Source: Malaya genurostris (Eukaryota > Arthropoda > Insecta > Diptera > Culicidae). From it: a DNA stretch of 64,000 nt. Shown here in pieces: positions 30,131-39,758 of the stretch (positions are counted from its first letter, which is position 1; every line of letters begins with the position of its first letter). Both the position numbers and the translations under genes were made by a program. The stretch lies in the NCBI RefSeq assembly GCF_030247185.1, contig NC_080571.1, forward strand, positions 211,726,880 to 211,790,879, given 5' to 3'. A model generated the notes under the pieces. It had not been told where the DNA came from. It did no database searches and was given only the letters and a program-made list of their open reading frames with translations.

Positions 30131-31160
30131 GAATGCTAGAACCGAATCCCTATAGCATATTAATAATTTCTTTCAATAAATTATGCAAATCCGAAATGAA
30201 ATAATCGACAATAAAATTCTGTATGCGGCTATTTTTATAGCCGTTAGGACCGCCCATTAGTGAAAAAGCTACAAACGAAATCACATAAAAGGAAATCTCT
30301 TAACAAAAATTCAATCAGATTGGATTGTATCGCCACTGCGAGCAGATGTGTTTTGTGTCGTCTGCACGCTTTCGACAAGAGCGATTACGTCACAGCTGCC
30401 AGTCATTAGCATTGGGAAAAAAAACAACGGTGGAGAGCATTGCACAATATCAGCCGTTCTAATGGCTCTAAAAGTTTTCGAAAGAACTATTAGGATTTGT
30501 TGTTCGCAAATCGTAGGGAAATATCCTCAATTTACTGCAAATCAAGAATAGTTTGCTTAGATTTGTGCACTTTTCGCTGTGTGAAATTCACAGTAATCAA
30601 GATCAAGTGAAGCCTTTTTTTGCAAAAAATGTTTTAGAGTTTAATGTCGTAGAGAATTACGCAACTTGACTCTTCTGAATGCTGGAAACGAATCCCTACA
30701 ACATATTGATAGTTTCTTTCAATAAATTATGCAAATCCGAAATGAAATAATCGACAATAAAATTTTGTATGCGGCTAATTTTATAGCCGTTAGGACCGCC
30801 CATTAGTGAAAAAGCTACAAACGAAATCACATAAAAGGAAATCTCTTAACAAAAATTCAATCAGATTGGATTGTATCGCCACTGCGAGCAGATGTGTTTT
30901 GTGTCGTCTGCACGCTTTCGACAAGAGCGATTACGTCACAGCTGCCAGTCATTAGCATTGGGAAAAAAAACAACGGTGGAGAGCATTGCACAATATCAGC
31001 CGTTCTAATGGCTCTAAAAGTTTTCTAAAGAACTATTAGGATTTGTTGTTCGCAAATCGTAGGGAAATATCCTCAGTTTACTGCAAATCAAGAACAGTTT
31101 GCTTAGATTTGTGCACTTTTCGCTGTGTGAAATTCACAGTAATCGAGATCAAGTGAAGCT
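30131..31160. repeat. Two tandem ~480-bp units containing the inverted C1 core
   Basis: Unit 1 (30131-30614) and unit 2 (30677-31160) are direct repeats with about 97-98% identity, separated by 62 bp. Each runs from GAATGC..GAA.CGAATCCCTA through ACCGCCCATTAGTG to the C1 core in minus orientation. This points to a recent tandem duplication or unequal exchange. Confidence 0.85.
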
Positions 31161-31303
31161 TTCTTTGTTTTTGCGAAAAATGTGAAAAAGGGGAATGCGT
31201 GCATAATTCATACAATTGATATGCGCAAGTGTTAAGGAACATGTCAGTTGTTTTCGTATTCACGACATCCAGTTATGTCTCTGACATTACCCACCCGCCT
31301 TTT
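30963..31303 (-). repeat. Family C1 segment, right inverted arm
   Basis: Inverted partner of 27885-28226. It overlaps the end of tandem unit 2. Confidence 0.85.
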
Positions 31304-32212
31304 ATGGTTTTAAGAAGAACCGAATAGAAGTCTGGAATAGAGAACTGGACCCTGAGTTCAAGACCTAAATTTAGATCCAATAACAGACTCAGAATCCAGT
31401 TTCAGTCGCTGCTGGTTCTCGCCTTGATGGCCAGCAAGCGAATGAGAGATGCGACCTGAGCGTTTGAGGTTTTTAACCACGCAGAAGGTGCATTCTCCGT
31501 CGCTGCTGGTTAAGGTAGCGCTTCGCCGTGGTCAGGTCGAAGCTAGACAACTCACTGCTTCCTCTTGCTTTGTCGCCGAAATTTCACCCTAAATTGCAAA
31601 TTTCTAAAATACTAACCCGATTCACGAAAAATTGTAGGTAAATGATTTTACTATGCATTTGGAGAAAAATATCAGTTAGAAAGCTTTTCTTTCGCGAGAT
31701 TTCGTGCGAGTTTTGTTAAAATTTGGTTTTCTTTTTTTCTTTTCTCGCTATAAACAACTCGCATATGTAGGGATGTGCTACGTTTTCAACAAAGCGTCAA
31801 AGCTAGTAGCGATGAAAATCATTACTGATTTCTGTTTCTACTGAAACATGAATAGAAATTGTTTTACAAAGTAGTAACACTTACTTACATTTTCTACTCA
31901 TCTATATTCAACGTTTATGCAGAGAGAACGGACAACGAAAACAAAAGAAATGTTGTTAGCGTCTACCGCATGTAGCATTTTGCACACCCCAATGCATGCG
32001 TTGACATTGTGTGCGTGCGAAAGAATAAGGAAAAACTCATTTATTTTTATAACTCGCACGAAATCTTTCGATAAATATGTTTATCAGGCACAATTTATAT
32101 ACGAATCGATAGAAAAATTAATTATCTAGAATCGTATGTTCTTGGAATTTCCGTTTTCTTCCCCGTTTTCTCACAATTTTGGGTAAAGTGCGTGAAACCC
32201 CAGGATAGGCAG
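31304..32212. other. No gene recognised
   Basis: Contains a GC-richer stretch (31405-31560) that shares AATGAGAGATGCGACCTG and AGAAGGTGCATTCTCCGTCG with 32285-32360, a local duplication. The rest is AT-rich without a supported feature. Confidence 0.45.
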
Positions 32213-32284
32213 CGAACTCCCGTGACCACGGCGAAGCGCTACCTTAACTCCCGCTGCTGCTGCTGGTTAAGGTCCTCTCGCCTC

Positions 32285-32360
32285 GATGGCCAGCAAGCGA
32301 ATGAGAGATGCGACCTGCGACCACGCAGAAGGTGCATTCTCCGTCGCTGCTGGTTGATGA
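32285..32360 (+). repeat. Second copy of the GC-rich local repeat
   Basis: Matches 31430-31512, differing by a short deletion. It also overlaps the inverted C2 copy. Confidence 0.7.
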
Positions 32361-32410
32361 TTCCACTCCCACGACGTCTGCTTCTATCGAACGCACGAAA
32401 AGAAATGATC

Positions 32411-32449
<39 letters not shown>

Positions 32450-32641
32450 TAATCTTATTTTTGTGTATTACATCAACATTTTACAGTACAAGTGTTTTGA
32501 CCCTTTGGCCTTTCATCTTTGTTGTTCATACGATTCGTTATTGATATTAGGTGTTTTAGTTACTCTTGTTTTACATACTAATGTTTAATCATAATATTTA
32601 TTTTAATTATTTATAAAATGTCTACCTACTTATAACTATCC

Positions 32642-34108
32642 TTAACCTAATACGTACAAATTTTGAATTATTTGTATTTCAGAGATTGAGCACCTCTCTT
32701 CAAATTTCGTGCAGTATTGTTCGAATTTTTGTTCTAGTATATCCAGTGAGGCCATCTCATGTACTTCACTAGTTCTTGTCCAAGGGGGTAGATTTAGAAT
32801 CATCTTTAAGATCTTACTTTGAATGCGCTGAAGCCTAAGTTTGTGTGTTCGTGCACAGCCCCGCCAAACAGGGACTGCGTATTCAATTGCGGGGTAGATG
32901 ATTTGTTTATAGACAGCCATCTGATTCTTCAGGCATAGTTTAGATGTTCTACAAATCAGCGGATACAGAGACCTAATGAGTATGCTGCATTTTTGAACGA
33001 TTTTGTCAACATGTGACCTGAATATCAGATGTCTGTCAAAGGTGAGTCCTAGATAGATAACTTCATCGGACCATTGAATGATCTCATCACCGAATCGTAT
33101 TCTGCATTCGTCGGATGGAACAAGTTTTGGAGATCTTGAATGTGGAAACAAGATGACCTGAGTTTTTGCTGCATTGATCACAATTTTCCAGCTTGTAAAA
33201 TATTCCGTTAAAGCGTCCAGACCTGTCTGTAGTTTATTCTTCAGAGCATTAATGACACGACCTTTGTGAAGAATGGCAGTATCATCAGCAAATTGTGACA
33301 GAACACCACCACCTGGAAGAGGAGGGATGTCTGATGTAAAAATGTTGTATAGAATGGGACCTAGGATACTTCCCTGGGGTACACCAGCAGGAATAGTAAA
33401 TCTTTCTGAAAGTGCATTATTCAGAGAAACCTGGAATGCTCTATCTGCAAGATAATTTTTGATAATTTTAATAAGATACATGGGAAAATTATACCGATGC
33501 AGTTTGAACACCAGTCCATCGTGCCACACATTATCGAATGCCTTTTCAATATCCAGTATTGCCATGGCAGTCGTTTTGGACACTGATTTGTTTTGCTGGA
33601 TGACGTTGTTAACCCTTGTGAGTTGGTGGATGGTGGATCTTCCTTTCCGGAACCCAAACTGTTCTTCCAGAAATATATCCTGTTCATCTGCGAAAGCAAG
33701 AATTCGCCTTTGTATTGACTTTTCAAACAGCTTGGATAGGGCAGAAAGTAAGCTGATGGGCCGATAGCTCTTGGAAAAGGAAGGATCTTTCCCCGGTTTC
33801 AAAACTGGGATAACTTTAGCTAACTTCCACATTGAAGGGAAGTAACCAAGCTCCCAGCACCTGTTAAAAATTTTAGCTAAGAAGACAAATGAGCGAATAC
33901 TCAAATGTTTCAGCTCAATGTTGAATGTGTTGTCGAAACCGGGGGCCTTCATATTTTTGGATTTTTTCACAAAAGCCATCAGCTCATTCGCAGTGACTCT
34001 ACTTTCCTCAGGAACCAAGCTGTCTGATTGGTCAACCTCAGCTACGCTATCAGCAACGGCTCTTTCATGTGGACTAACAATGTTGAGTCCTAAATTGTGA
34101 GAACACAC
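32642..34108 (-). CDS. Jockey-clade ORF2, reverse transcriptase part
   Basis: 488 codons. RT motifs in order: AKVIPVLKPGKDPS (about 97-110), YRPISLLSALSKLFEK (115-130), EQFGFRKGRST, ILDIEKAFDNVWH (184-196), AGVPQGSILGPILYN (241-255) and the active-site FADD at 273-276. The thumb contains VIYLGLTFDRHL. All catalytic Asp residues are present. The natural start is upstream in the endonuclease segment: one base shift near 34175, at a run of C, breaks ORF2, and this frame opens only downstream of it. The enzyme copies the LINE RNA at the nicked target. Confidence 0.9.
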   Translation of the reverse strand: MCSHNLGLNIVSPHERAVADSVAEVDQSDSLVPEESRVTANELMAFVKKSKNMKAPGFDNTFNIELKHLSIRSFVFLAKIFNRCWELGYFPSMWKLAKVIPVLKPGKDPSFSKSYRPISLLSALSKLFEKSIQRRILAFADEQDIFLEEQFGFRKGRSTIHQLTRVNNVIQQNKSVSKTTAMAILDIEKAFDNVWHDGLVFKLHRYNFPMYLIKIIKNYLADRAFQVSLNNALSERFTIPAGVPQGSILGPILYNIFTSDIPPLPGGGVLSQFADDTAILHKGRVINALKNKLQTGLDALTEYFTSWKIVINAAKTQVILFPHSRSPKLVPSDECRIRFGDEIIQWSDEVIYLGLTFDRHLIFRSHVDKIVQKCSILIRSLYPLICRTSKLCLKNQMAVYKQIIYPAIEYAVPVWRGCARTHKLRLQRIQSKILKMILNLPPWTRTSEVHEMASLDILEQKFEQYCTKFEERCSISEIQIIQNLYVLG

Positions 34109-35309
34109 AAACTGCTGGCCTAGCGCATTTGCCTTCTCTACTGGTGTGATGTATTCCTTCAGCTGCGTCCTGGGGTGATATCAGAGGAGGAATAGGCTTC
34201 GGTTTTTTCTTAAGCACCTTCGTTAAGGACCAGAAGGGCTTTGAATGTGGGAGAATTTCTCGAAGCTTTTGCTGGAAGTTCCTGTTGCGAAGCTCAGATA
34301 TCCTTTCCTGGATTATCCTAGTTAAGTTGTTATAAGTAGTCTTCCTATCTAGAATGCCAGTTCGTTGATACTGCCTCCGGTAGATATTCCGAAGTCGGAT
34401 GAGTTTCTTGGTGACACTGTCGATTTGAAGAGAGGAACTCGGCATATGTTGTACTGGAACCGTCCTATCACGAGCGACTGTGATTGAATGCTGGAAGGAA
34501 GATAGGGCTGCATCGATTTCCATCGGGGAATCAAGTGGCAAATCGATATTAATAAGTTGGTCGGCGATTTGTTGAAATTGGACCCAATCGGTGCGATAAT
34601 AGTTCCTCCGTGGTTGAAAAGGCACTGTTTCTGGTGAAGATCCCAACGTCAATATTACTGGAAAATGGTCGGAAGAGAGCTCGTTGAAGACAACCGGAGA
34701 GCTGTCTATTGCGATGTTGCTGATGAATATATCCAAAATGGAATGAACTCCCGATCTGGAAAGTCGCGTTGGTTGATCCGGAGCGAAGATGTTGTATTGT
34801 CCAGCTTCGTAATCTTCGGCAAGTACGAATCCGTTTCGATTCTTTCTTCTGTTTCCCCACAGCTCATGCCGTGCGTTCAGGTCCCCAGCAATGATGAATT
34901 TGTTCTGTCGTCGAGTGAGCATAGCTAGATCTCGCTTCAATGATGCACACGTACCATCTCGAAGATTGGTTTGTTTGGGGCAGTACGCTGCAATGATGAT
35001 GATGGGTCCCATCGTCGTTGTAATCTCAATTCCGATGGCTTCTATGAGTTGCAATTTAAAGGCTGACAGAAGCCTGTGCTGAATGGATCGTTTAACGGCA
35101 ATGGCAACTCCCCCTCCTCTGGTAGTTGTTCTGTCGAGCCTGTGAATCCTGTAATTGGAAATAAAAATAGAAATTTCAGGTTTAAGATGAGTTTCAGTTA
35201 AAATAGCAATATCGGCATTCTTCTCTTGAAGAAAGTCGGACAATTCAGCAGTTTTGCTCCTGAGTGAGCAAGCATTCCAATTTACTATAACCAACTCATT
35301 ATATTGCAT
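34074..35309 (-). CDS. Jockey-clade ORF2, endonuclease part
   Basis: 411 codons starting MQYNELVIVNWNACSL. Endonuclease motifs: NWNACSLRSK (first Asn), ILTETHL (Glu), RGGGVAIAV, IIAGDLNARHELWG (Asp/Asn) and SSDHFPVI (Asp/His), with all catalytic positions present. It overlaps the end of ORF1 by 11 nt (ATGCAATATAA), the usual arrangement in this clade for coupled translation. The last ~30 residues are out of frame owing to the shift near 34175. Confidence 0.9.
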   Translation of the reverse strand: MQYNELVIVNWNACSLRSKTAELSDFLQEKNADIAILTETHLKPEISIFISNYRIHRLDRTTTRGGGVAIAVKRSIQHRLLSAFKLQLIEAIGIEITTTMGPIIIIAAYCPKQTNLRDGTCASLKRDLAMLTRRQNKFIIAGDLNARHELWGNRRKNRNGFVLAEDYEAGQYNIFAPDQPTRLSRSGVHSILDIFISNIAIDSSPVVFNELSSDHFPVILTLGSSPETVPFQPRRNYYRTDWVQFQQIADQLINIDLPLDSPMEIDAALSSFQHSITVARDRTVPVQHMPSSSLQIDSVTKKLIRLRNIYRRQYQRTGILDRKTTYNNLTRIIQERISELRNRNFQQKLREILPHSKPFWSLTKVLKKKPKPIPPLISPQDAAEGIHHTSREGKCARPAVCVFSQFRTQHC

Positions 35310-36456
35310 ATTCGATGATGAATTTGCCTAAGGCGTTGATTTGATCTAACCGCGTTCTGCAGTTTCGTAGTTTTGTTGTCATTGTTTCAAAAATGACGAT
35401 CAGTTGTTCAGCAGAGAATAAATCACCAGAGTCATCGTTTGCTTGTGGTTGATTATTGCCCCATCCAGGAGGGATTCTTGAGGAAGATTCTTTTTGAGAT
35501 CCAGCGGCTGAAGTCTTTGGATTGCTGCGAGGAAGTGGCGGCAAATTCGGAATATCCCTCTTCGGTGGGAGCCGTGGGAAATTAACTTCATCCTTCTGTG
35601 GAACATTCTTGCGCGTTGATTGTTTACGGGACGCCTGTTGTCGAATTTTTGTGAACTCAGCACGTTTGGGACACGATTTGCTAGTAGATGGATGGTCGCC
35701 ATCACAGTTCACACATTTTACAGCGATGTCATCTAGTAGGCAATCGTTGGTATTGTGTGGTTCGGCACATTTCCCGCACCGACTTTTCATGTGGCAATTC
35801 CTCGCTCCATGGCCGTAGTTCAAACAGTTCGTGCACTGTGTGACATCCCGATGTACCGGTTTATACTTTTGCCATTCGATGATTATGTGAAATAACGATT
35901 TAATCGTTTTCAGTTGACTCATGGTGATGGAGCCCTTCTCCAGATGAATCAGGTACAGTTGATCTCGATACTTTTTGTCCGTGTTATGTCTTTTCATTTT
36001 AAACACCATCAAAGGCTTTAGTCCAGCCTCCGACAGTGCCTGCTTTAGTTCGGCTTCCATCATGTCGGGTAGTCCTCGAAGTACAACCTTCATAGGTTTG
36101 TTGGCGGCAATATCGTGTGTGAAGTATTCCGCTTTTGTCTGCTTCAGATAGCATTCCACTCCTTTGTAGTGGTTCAAAGCCGGAACAGTTATTTTGTAGC
36201 CTTCAGTACATAAACGGATTGTTGCCTGTAGTCCTTTGCTGATCAGTGTGTTGAAATCCGAGCGTAGAGTTGGTGGGAAGCCCTTCAGGTAGAAAGGCGG
36301 CATTTTTTCCTTCTTCTGCAGTTCCTCTTCGACATCTACTGGCAGATCAGCATATTGGTTTTTACTCAGCAAACGGTCGTTTACCTGTACATCACTTGGC
36401 TTCAGACGCTTAGCATCCTTTGGATCCTTCTCGGATCTATGGCGGTTTTTACCCAT
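35299..36456 (-). CDS. Jockey-clade ORF1 Gag-like RNA-binding protein
   Basis: 385 codons. A basic N terminus is followed by an RRM-like PRE_C2HC region (about 120-190) and three CCHC zinc knuckles: CTNCLNYGHGARNC at 208-221, CGKCAEPHNTNDC at 227-239 and a third at 248-262. The C-terminal part is Pro/Ser-rich. The protein packages LINE RNA into a ribonucleoprotein. The frame is intact. Confidence 0.9.
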   Translation of the reverse strand: MGKNRHRSEKDPKDAKRLKPSDVQVNDRLLSKNQYADLPVDVEEELQKKEKMPPFYLKGFPPTLRSDFNTLISKGLQATIRLCTEGYKITVPALNHYKGVECYLKQTKAEYFTHDIAANKPMKVVLRGLPDMMEAELKQALSEAGLKPLMVFKMKRHNTDKKYRDQLYLIHLEKGSITMSQLKTIKSLFHIIIEWQKYKPVHRDVTQCTNCLNYGHGARNCHMKSRCGKCAEPHNTNDCLLDDIAVKCVNCDGDHPSTSKSCPKRAEFTKIRQQASRKQSTRKNVPQKDEVNFPRLPPKRDIPNLPPLPRSNPKTSAAGSQKESSSRIPPGWGNNQPQANDDSGDLFSAEQLIVIFETMTTKLRNCRTRLDQINALGKFIIEYAI

Positions 36457-36553
36457 AGCTTGGGTAGGTAGACAACTGCGAATAAAAAATAAAACAAAAT
36501 CGAAATTAGTCGTAGTAGGTTATTCGTCTATCCACATCGAGTGTTAGATGACG

Positions 36554-36901
36554 AATGATCGATTTTCGACCACGGTTTTCCTTTTATACGCATTCAGTTG
36601 AAGATATGTGCCTGACTACCTCAAAATCGTCGTCCTTGCGCGAAAAACCCAAGCGAAAGTAAAGAGTTTTCCGCGTTGTTTTCAAATTTTAAGAAAACTT
36701 AATTTTTGAGTTGTTTGTGGTTATCGCACACTGTTCAAAATATTATCCTGAATTCCTGATCATATTTTTGATGAAATGGTGAAAGAATTATGTTGCTACC
36801 ATTAATACAAGTCGAGATATTCACGATTAAGTTCTGCCCATTCTTCCATATGGCTAATTTTGAAAAGGCGCCCCATAGTAAAGTAAGTCGTATTCACGAC
36901 A
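36554..36901 (-). repeat. Family C2 segment, right part of inverted copy
   Basis: With 32340-32412 this forms the inverted partner of 29690-30100. It contains GCGCCCCATAGTAAAGTAAG and ends at TATTCACGAC. Confidence 0.85.
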
Positions 36902-37186
36902 AAATCATTCTGCATACAATACGAGTATTCATTAACAATGCACTTTATATTCTATAATGATCAAAGCAAACGACAAACTGTATGTTAGGGTGCTAAAGAT
37001 ATATTGGGGAATGTTGGGACATGCTATTTTAACCCCTTAACGCTCAAGGGAAATATGTTTCCCTTCTATAAAAATCGTTATAGATTCTTCAATTACTATT
37101 AAATCGCTGTTTGTTTTACTGAATGTTGAAGAAAACTTTTTTTCCAAGGCTACAAATGTGTTTCTGAATGAATAAGTAAAACCCTG
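36902..37186. other. Spacer, nothing recognised
   Basis: Short AT-rich interval between repeats. Confidence 0.4.
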
Positions 37187-37781
37187 TTTTAATCCACCTA
37201 GTGGTGTAATGATGCCTTTCTCATATCAATCATACTATTATATAGAATACTGTGGTATTCTTCAAAATAATTTTCTTCGATCCTTAAAAGAGTAACCGAA
37301 ATCGGTTTGTTTGACCGTCTACTGTTAAAAACTATCAATTGGAGAAGATTTGAGCTCGATTTAGAAAACTTTTTACGGTTTTTCGCCCTTTTCAGTGGTG
37401 GTATAAAATTGTTAACACCCCGGTGAACGACCGCAACTAGGTTAAAACCGGGTATAAATAAACGATATAAAAAAAAAAAATTGTTAACACTCTTTACCCT
37501 ATATTTCCGGCCCGGAAGTCGGATCCTAATAATATTCAGGAATTTTGTATGGGACCACAAGACCTTTCATTTGAATCTAAGTTTGTGAAAATCGGTTCAG
37601 CTATCTCCGAGAAAAGTTTGTGCAAAAAACGTTACATACACACATATGCACATACACACGCAGACATTTTGCGTACTCGACGAACTGAGTCAAATGGTAT
37701 ATGACACTCGGCCCTCCGGGCCTCGGTTAAAAGTCGGTTTTCACAGTGATTGCATAACCTTTCTATATGAGAAAGGCAAAA
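37187..37781 (+). mobile_element. Family A copy 5, both ends present
   Basis: About 595 bp from AATCCACCTAGTGGTGTAAT through GCCTTTCTCATAT to the end CTATATGAGAAAGGCAAAA. The terminal GCCTTTCTCATAT and ATATGAGAAAGGC are inverted repeats. It includes one internal CCGGAAGTCGGATCC / CCTTTCATTTGAATCTAAG unit, the CA-rich tract and the CGGCCCTCCGGGCCTCGG hairpin. It is the shortest complete copy in the window and useful for defining the family. Confidence 0.8.
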
Positions 37782-38317
37782 AACTATCAATCTTTATTGC
37801 ACTAAAAAAGTTTGTGCTAAATGACGTATAGAAAATAGAACACATATCAAATGTGTTAGGTGCAACGTCATAACTAACTATTTATTCTACTATTCTGATA
37901 ATTAAAGCAATTAAATCAATGAATTAAATTACGATACAATAAACCCAACTCTTCTTTTATTCATTTCTAAGAATCATAGGGAAAAATATTTCCCTATGGA
38001 AACTTATGCACTTTGCTATGTTTTTCTGGTGATATTCTCCTTATTTACGCCCCCAATAGCTGAAATATTGTCTTGTACTAACATATTTCGTCCTGCACAT
38101 CTTATGGTCGTGAAAAGGTTAAAAGTGTGCTTTCATATAAAATTAAGCGAATTTAAGTTGTGACTACTAATTTTGCTAATAGTGTTTTGATTATACTTTC
38201 AAACTTTGTTGAAACTGGTTCCACATATTTAGCAATCCGCCTTTATTTACCGATTATAATAACTAAAGCTATCATCTTTTAATCTGCACTGAAGAAATTA
38301 CCGAAAAAAGCAGGCAT
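37782..38317. other. No gene recognised
   Basis: AT-rich spacer. Confidence 0.4.
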
Positions 38318-38362
38318 ATTTCGCAATAATCGAAAGAGAAAGTAAACAAAGAGAATCTATCA
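38318..38362. repeat. MITE-end fragment
   Basis: AATAATCGAAAGAGAAAGTAAACAAAGAGA resembles one end of the MITE that follows 100 bp downstream. Confidence 0.55.
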
Positions 38363-38462
38363 TTTTTACATTCGACGTTTTGAACATTTTATTCAGAAAT
38401 TATAACAAGACGTGCCACTTGCTTAATAAATGCAGCATAGTTTGAGATTCAACAATGCGACC

Positions 38463-38708
38463 GTCCCACGACAAAAGGGCCTAACTGCAAATGACAGTTT
38501 CTCTTTGTTTACTTTTTCTTTCACGATGTACCGAACTGTTTTATATTTGACGCTTTACTCTTTATGCAAAACTTTCAAGGTAAAACTACAAGCTTTAGAT
38601 TTATATTGGAAACTTTAGAGAATTTGTAATAATGGTTCCGTAATAATCAAAAGAGAAAGTAAACAAAGAGAGACTCTCATTTGCAGTTAGGCCCTTTTGT
38701 CGTGGGAC
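38463..38708. mobile_element. 246-bp MITE with ~65-bp terminal inverted repeats
   Basis: The ends GTCCCACGACAAAAGGGCCT and its reverse complement continue inward to CTCTTTGTTTACTTT with few mismatches. There is no coding capacity. It shares the block GACAGTTTCTCTTTG with the MITE at 61357-61625, so the two are related families. The target duplication is unclear. Confidence 0.8.
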
Positions 38709-39590
38709 TATCGAATGGTATTGCATTGAAGATTCGGTGTTGAAATAAGCGTATTTCAAGCAAGGCACGATTTCTTAAGATGAAATTGTTACCATATACT
38801 CTATATTGTTCGAGCTACATTTCACAAAACCAATATTAAAAGTGTCTCTGTTTTGCGTTCAATATTACAAGTTATGTCATCAATTCGTCGCATAACTCCG
38901 ACTATGGTTCTGTTTACAAACATTGCAAATCATAGAAAACGCCTACATAATTAATGTAATGTACCAATCGAAGGAAAATATCAAACCCGATATCAACTAG
39001 TGGCAGCGTGCGTCATTTGATGTTCCGCCCTAGAAATTAACCTAGCAGTGCGTGCATGTCAAGGTCAGCTAAAGCCCACTCGAGAAGACGACGGTTGATC
39101 CATACCGATCAGGCCTGCAAAGGCAAAGGCAATGTTTTGATTATTGATTGGGTCAACACAGCCAATATGATTGGTAAATTACTAATGATCTTGTTAACAG
39201 TGGTACGAAAACATTGTTATTTGTCACCAAAGTAACGACCAATGACAACCAAGTGAATTTACGGCAAATGCCACATCTATTTGTTTGTGGTGTTCGAGAG
39301 AAATAAATCGTTCGGTGCATCACCGTCGATTGTTTTCACGTGGCTCAAGGGGCCACAACCTAATGGCCCGTATGCTGCCTTGCGTTTCAGCATCATCATA
39401 TCAGCTGACCAAAGAAGAGCAACGAACCGAAGGCGAAAACGGCCTTAAGAGGTGTGGCGAATATCAACAACAGGTGGGCTGTGGAAAAGAAAAACCTCGA
39501 TACGGCATGAAATAAGCCGAGTTGTGTAACATTTGCGAGAAAAGTGGGCCAATGAAAAGTGAGATTGAACATTTATTTTATTTTAAACAA
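38709..39590. other. Intergenic, nothing recognised
   Basis: Downstream of gene 3. Less repetitive in appearance than its surroundings, but no gene found. Confidence 0.4.
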
Positions 39591-39591
39591 C

Positions 39592-39597
39592 TTTATT
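39592..39597 (-). terminator. Poly(A) signal region of gene 3
   Basis: AATAAA on the minus strand near 39592-39597, with another near 39572. Both lie 160-190 nt past the stop codon. Confidence 0.45.
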
Positions 39598-39758
39598 TGA
39601 AATCTTAGATTAGGTTGATTTATCGTTGTGTGTGATTGGACATCGAACCTGAATTGCACTGTTACCACAGACAGACTAGAGAATAATTTAAGGTTCGTGA
39701 CTTGTTGCGCCAGTCACGGATAATGACATTATCACTTCTATCAGTACTAGTCATCTTA

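Larger units (their letters stand above)
32413..36553 (-). mobile_element. Jockey-clade LINE, full-length or nearly so
   Basis: A 4.14-kb element on the minus strand. Its poly(A) tail is seen as 35 T at 32413-32447. Both ends are flanked by AATGATCGA(TTTT), at 32404-32412 and 36554-36566, giving a target-site duplication of about 9-13 bp. It has ORF1 (Gag-like) and ORF2 (endonuclease plus reverse transcriptase). ORF2 is split by one frameshift. The long pure tail and clean duplication suggest a young copy. It landed inside the inverted C2 repeat. Confidence 0.92.

Noticed and set aside
29690..32412. Histone gene remnants suggested by TATA boxes and GC-rich blocks
   Set aside because: I tried the translations in all frames around 30000-30130 and 31400-32360 and found no histone peptide; the hairpin at 30098-30126 does not match the histone 3' stem-loop consensus.
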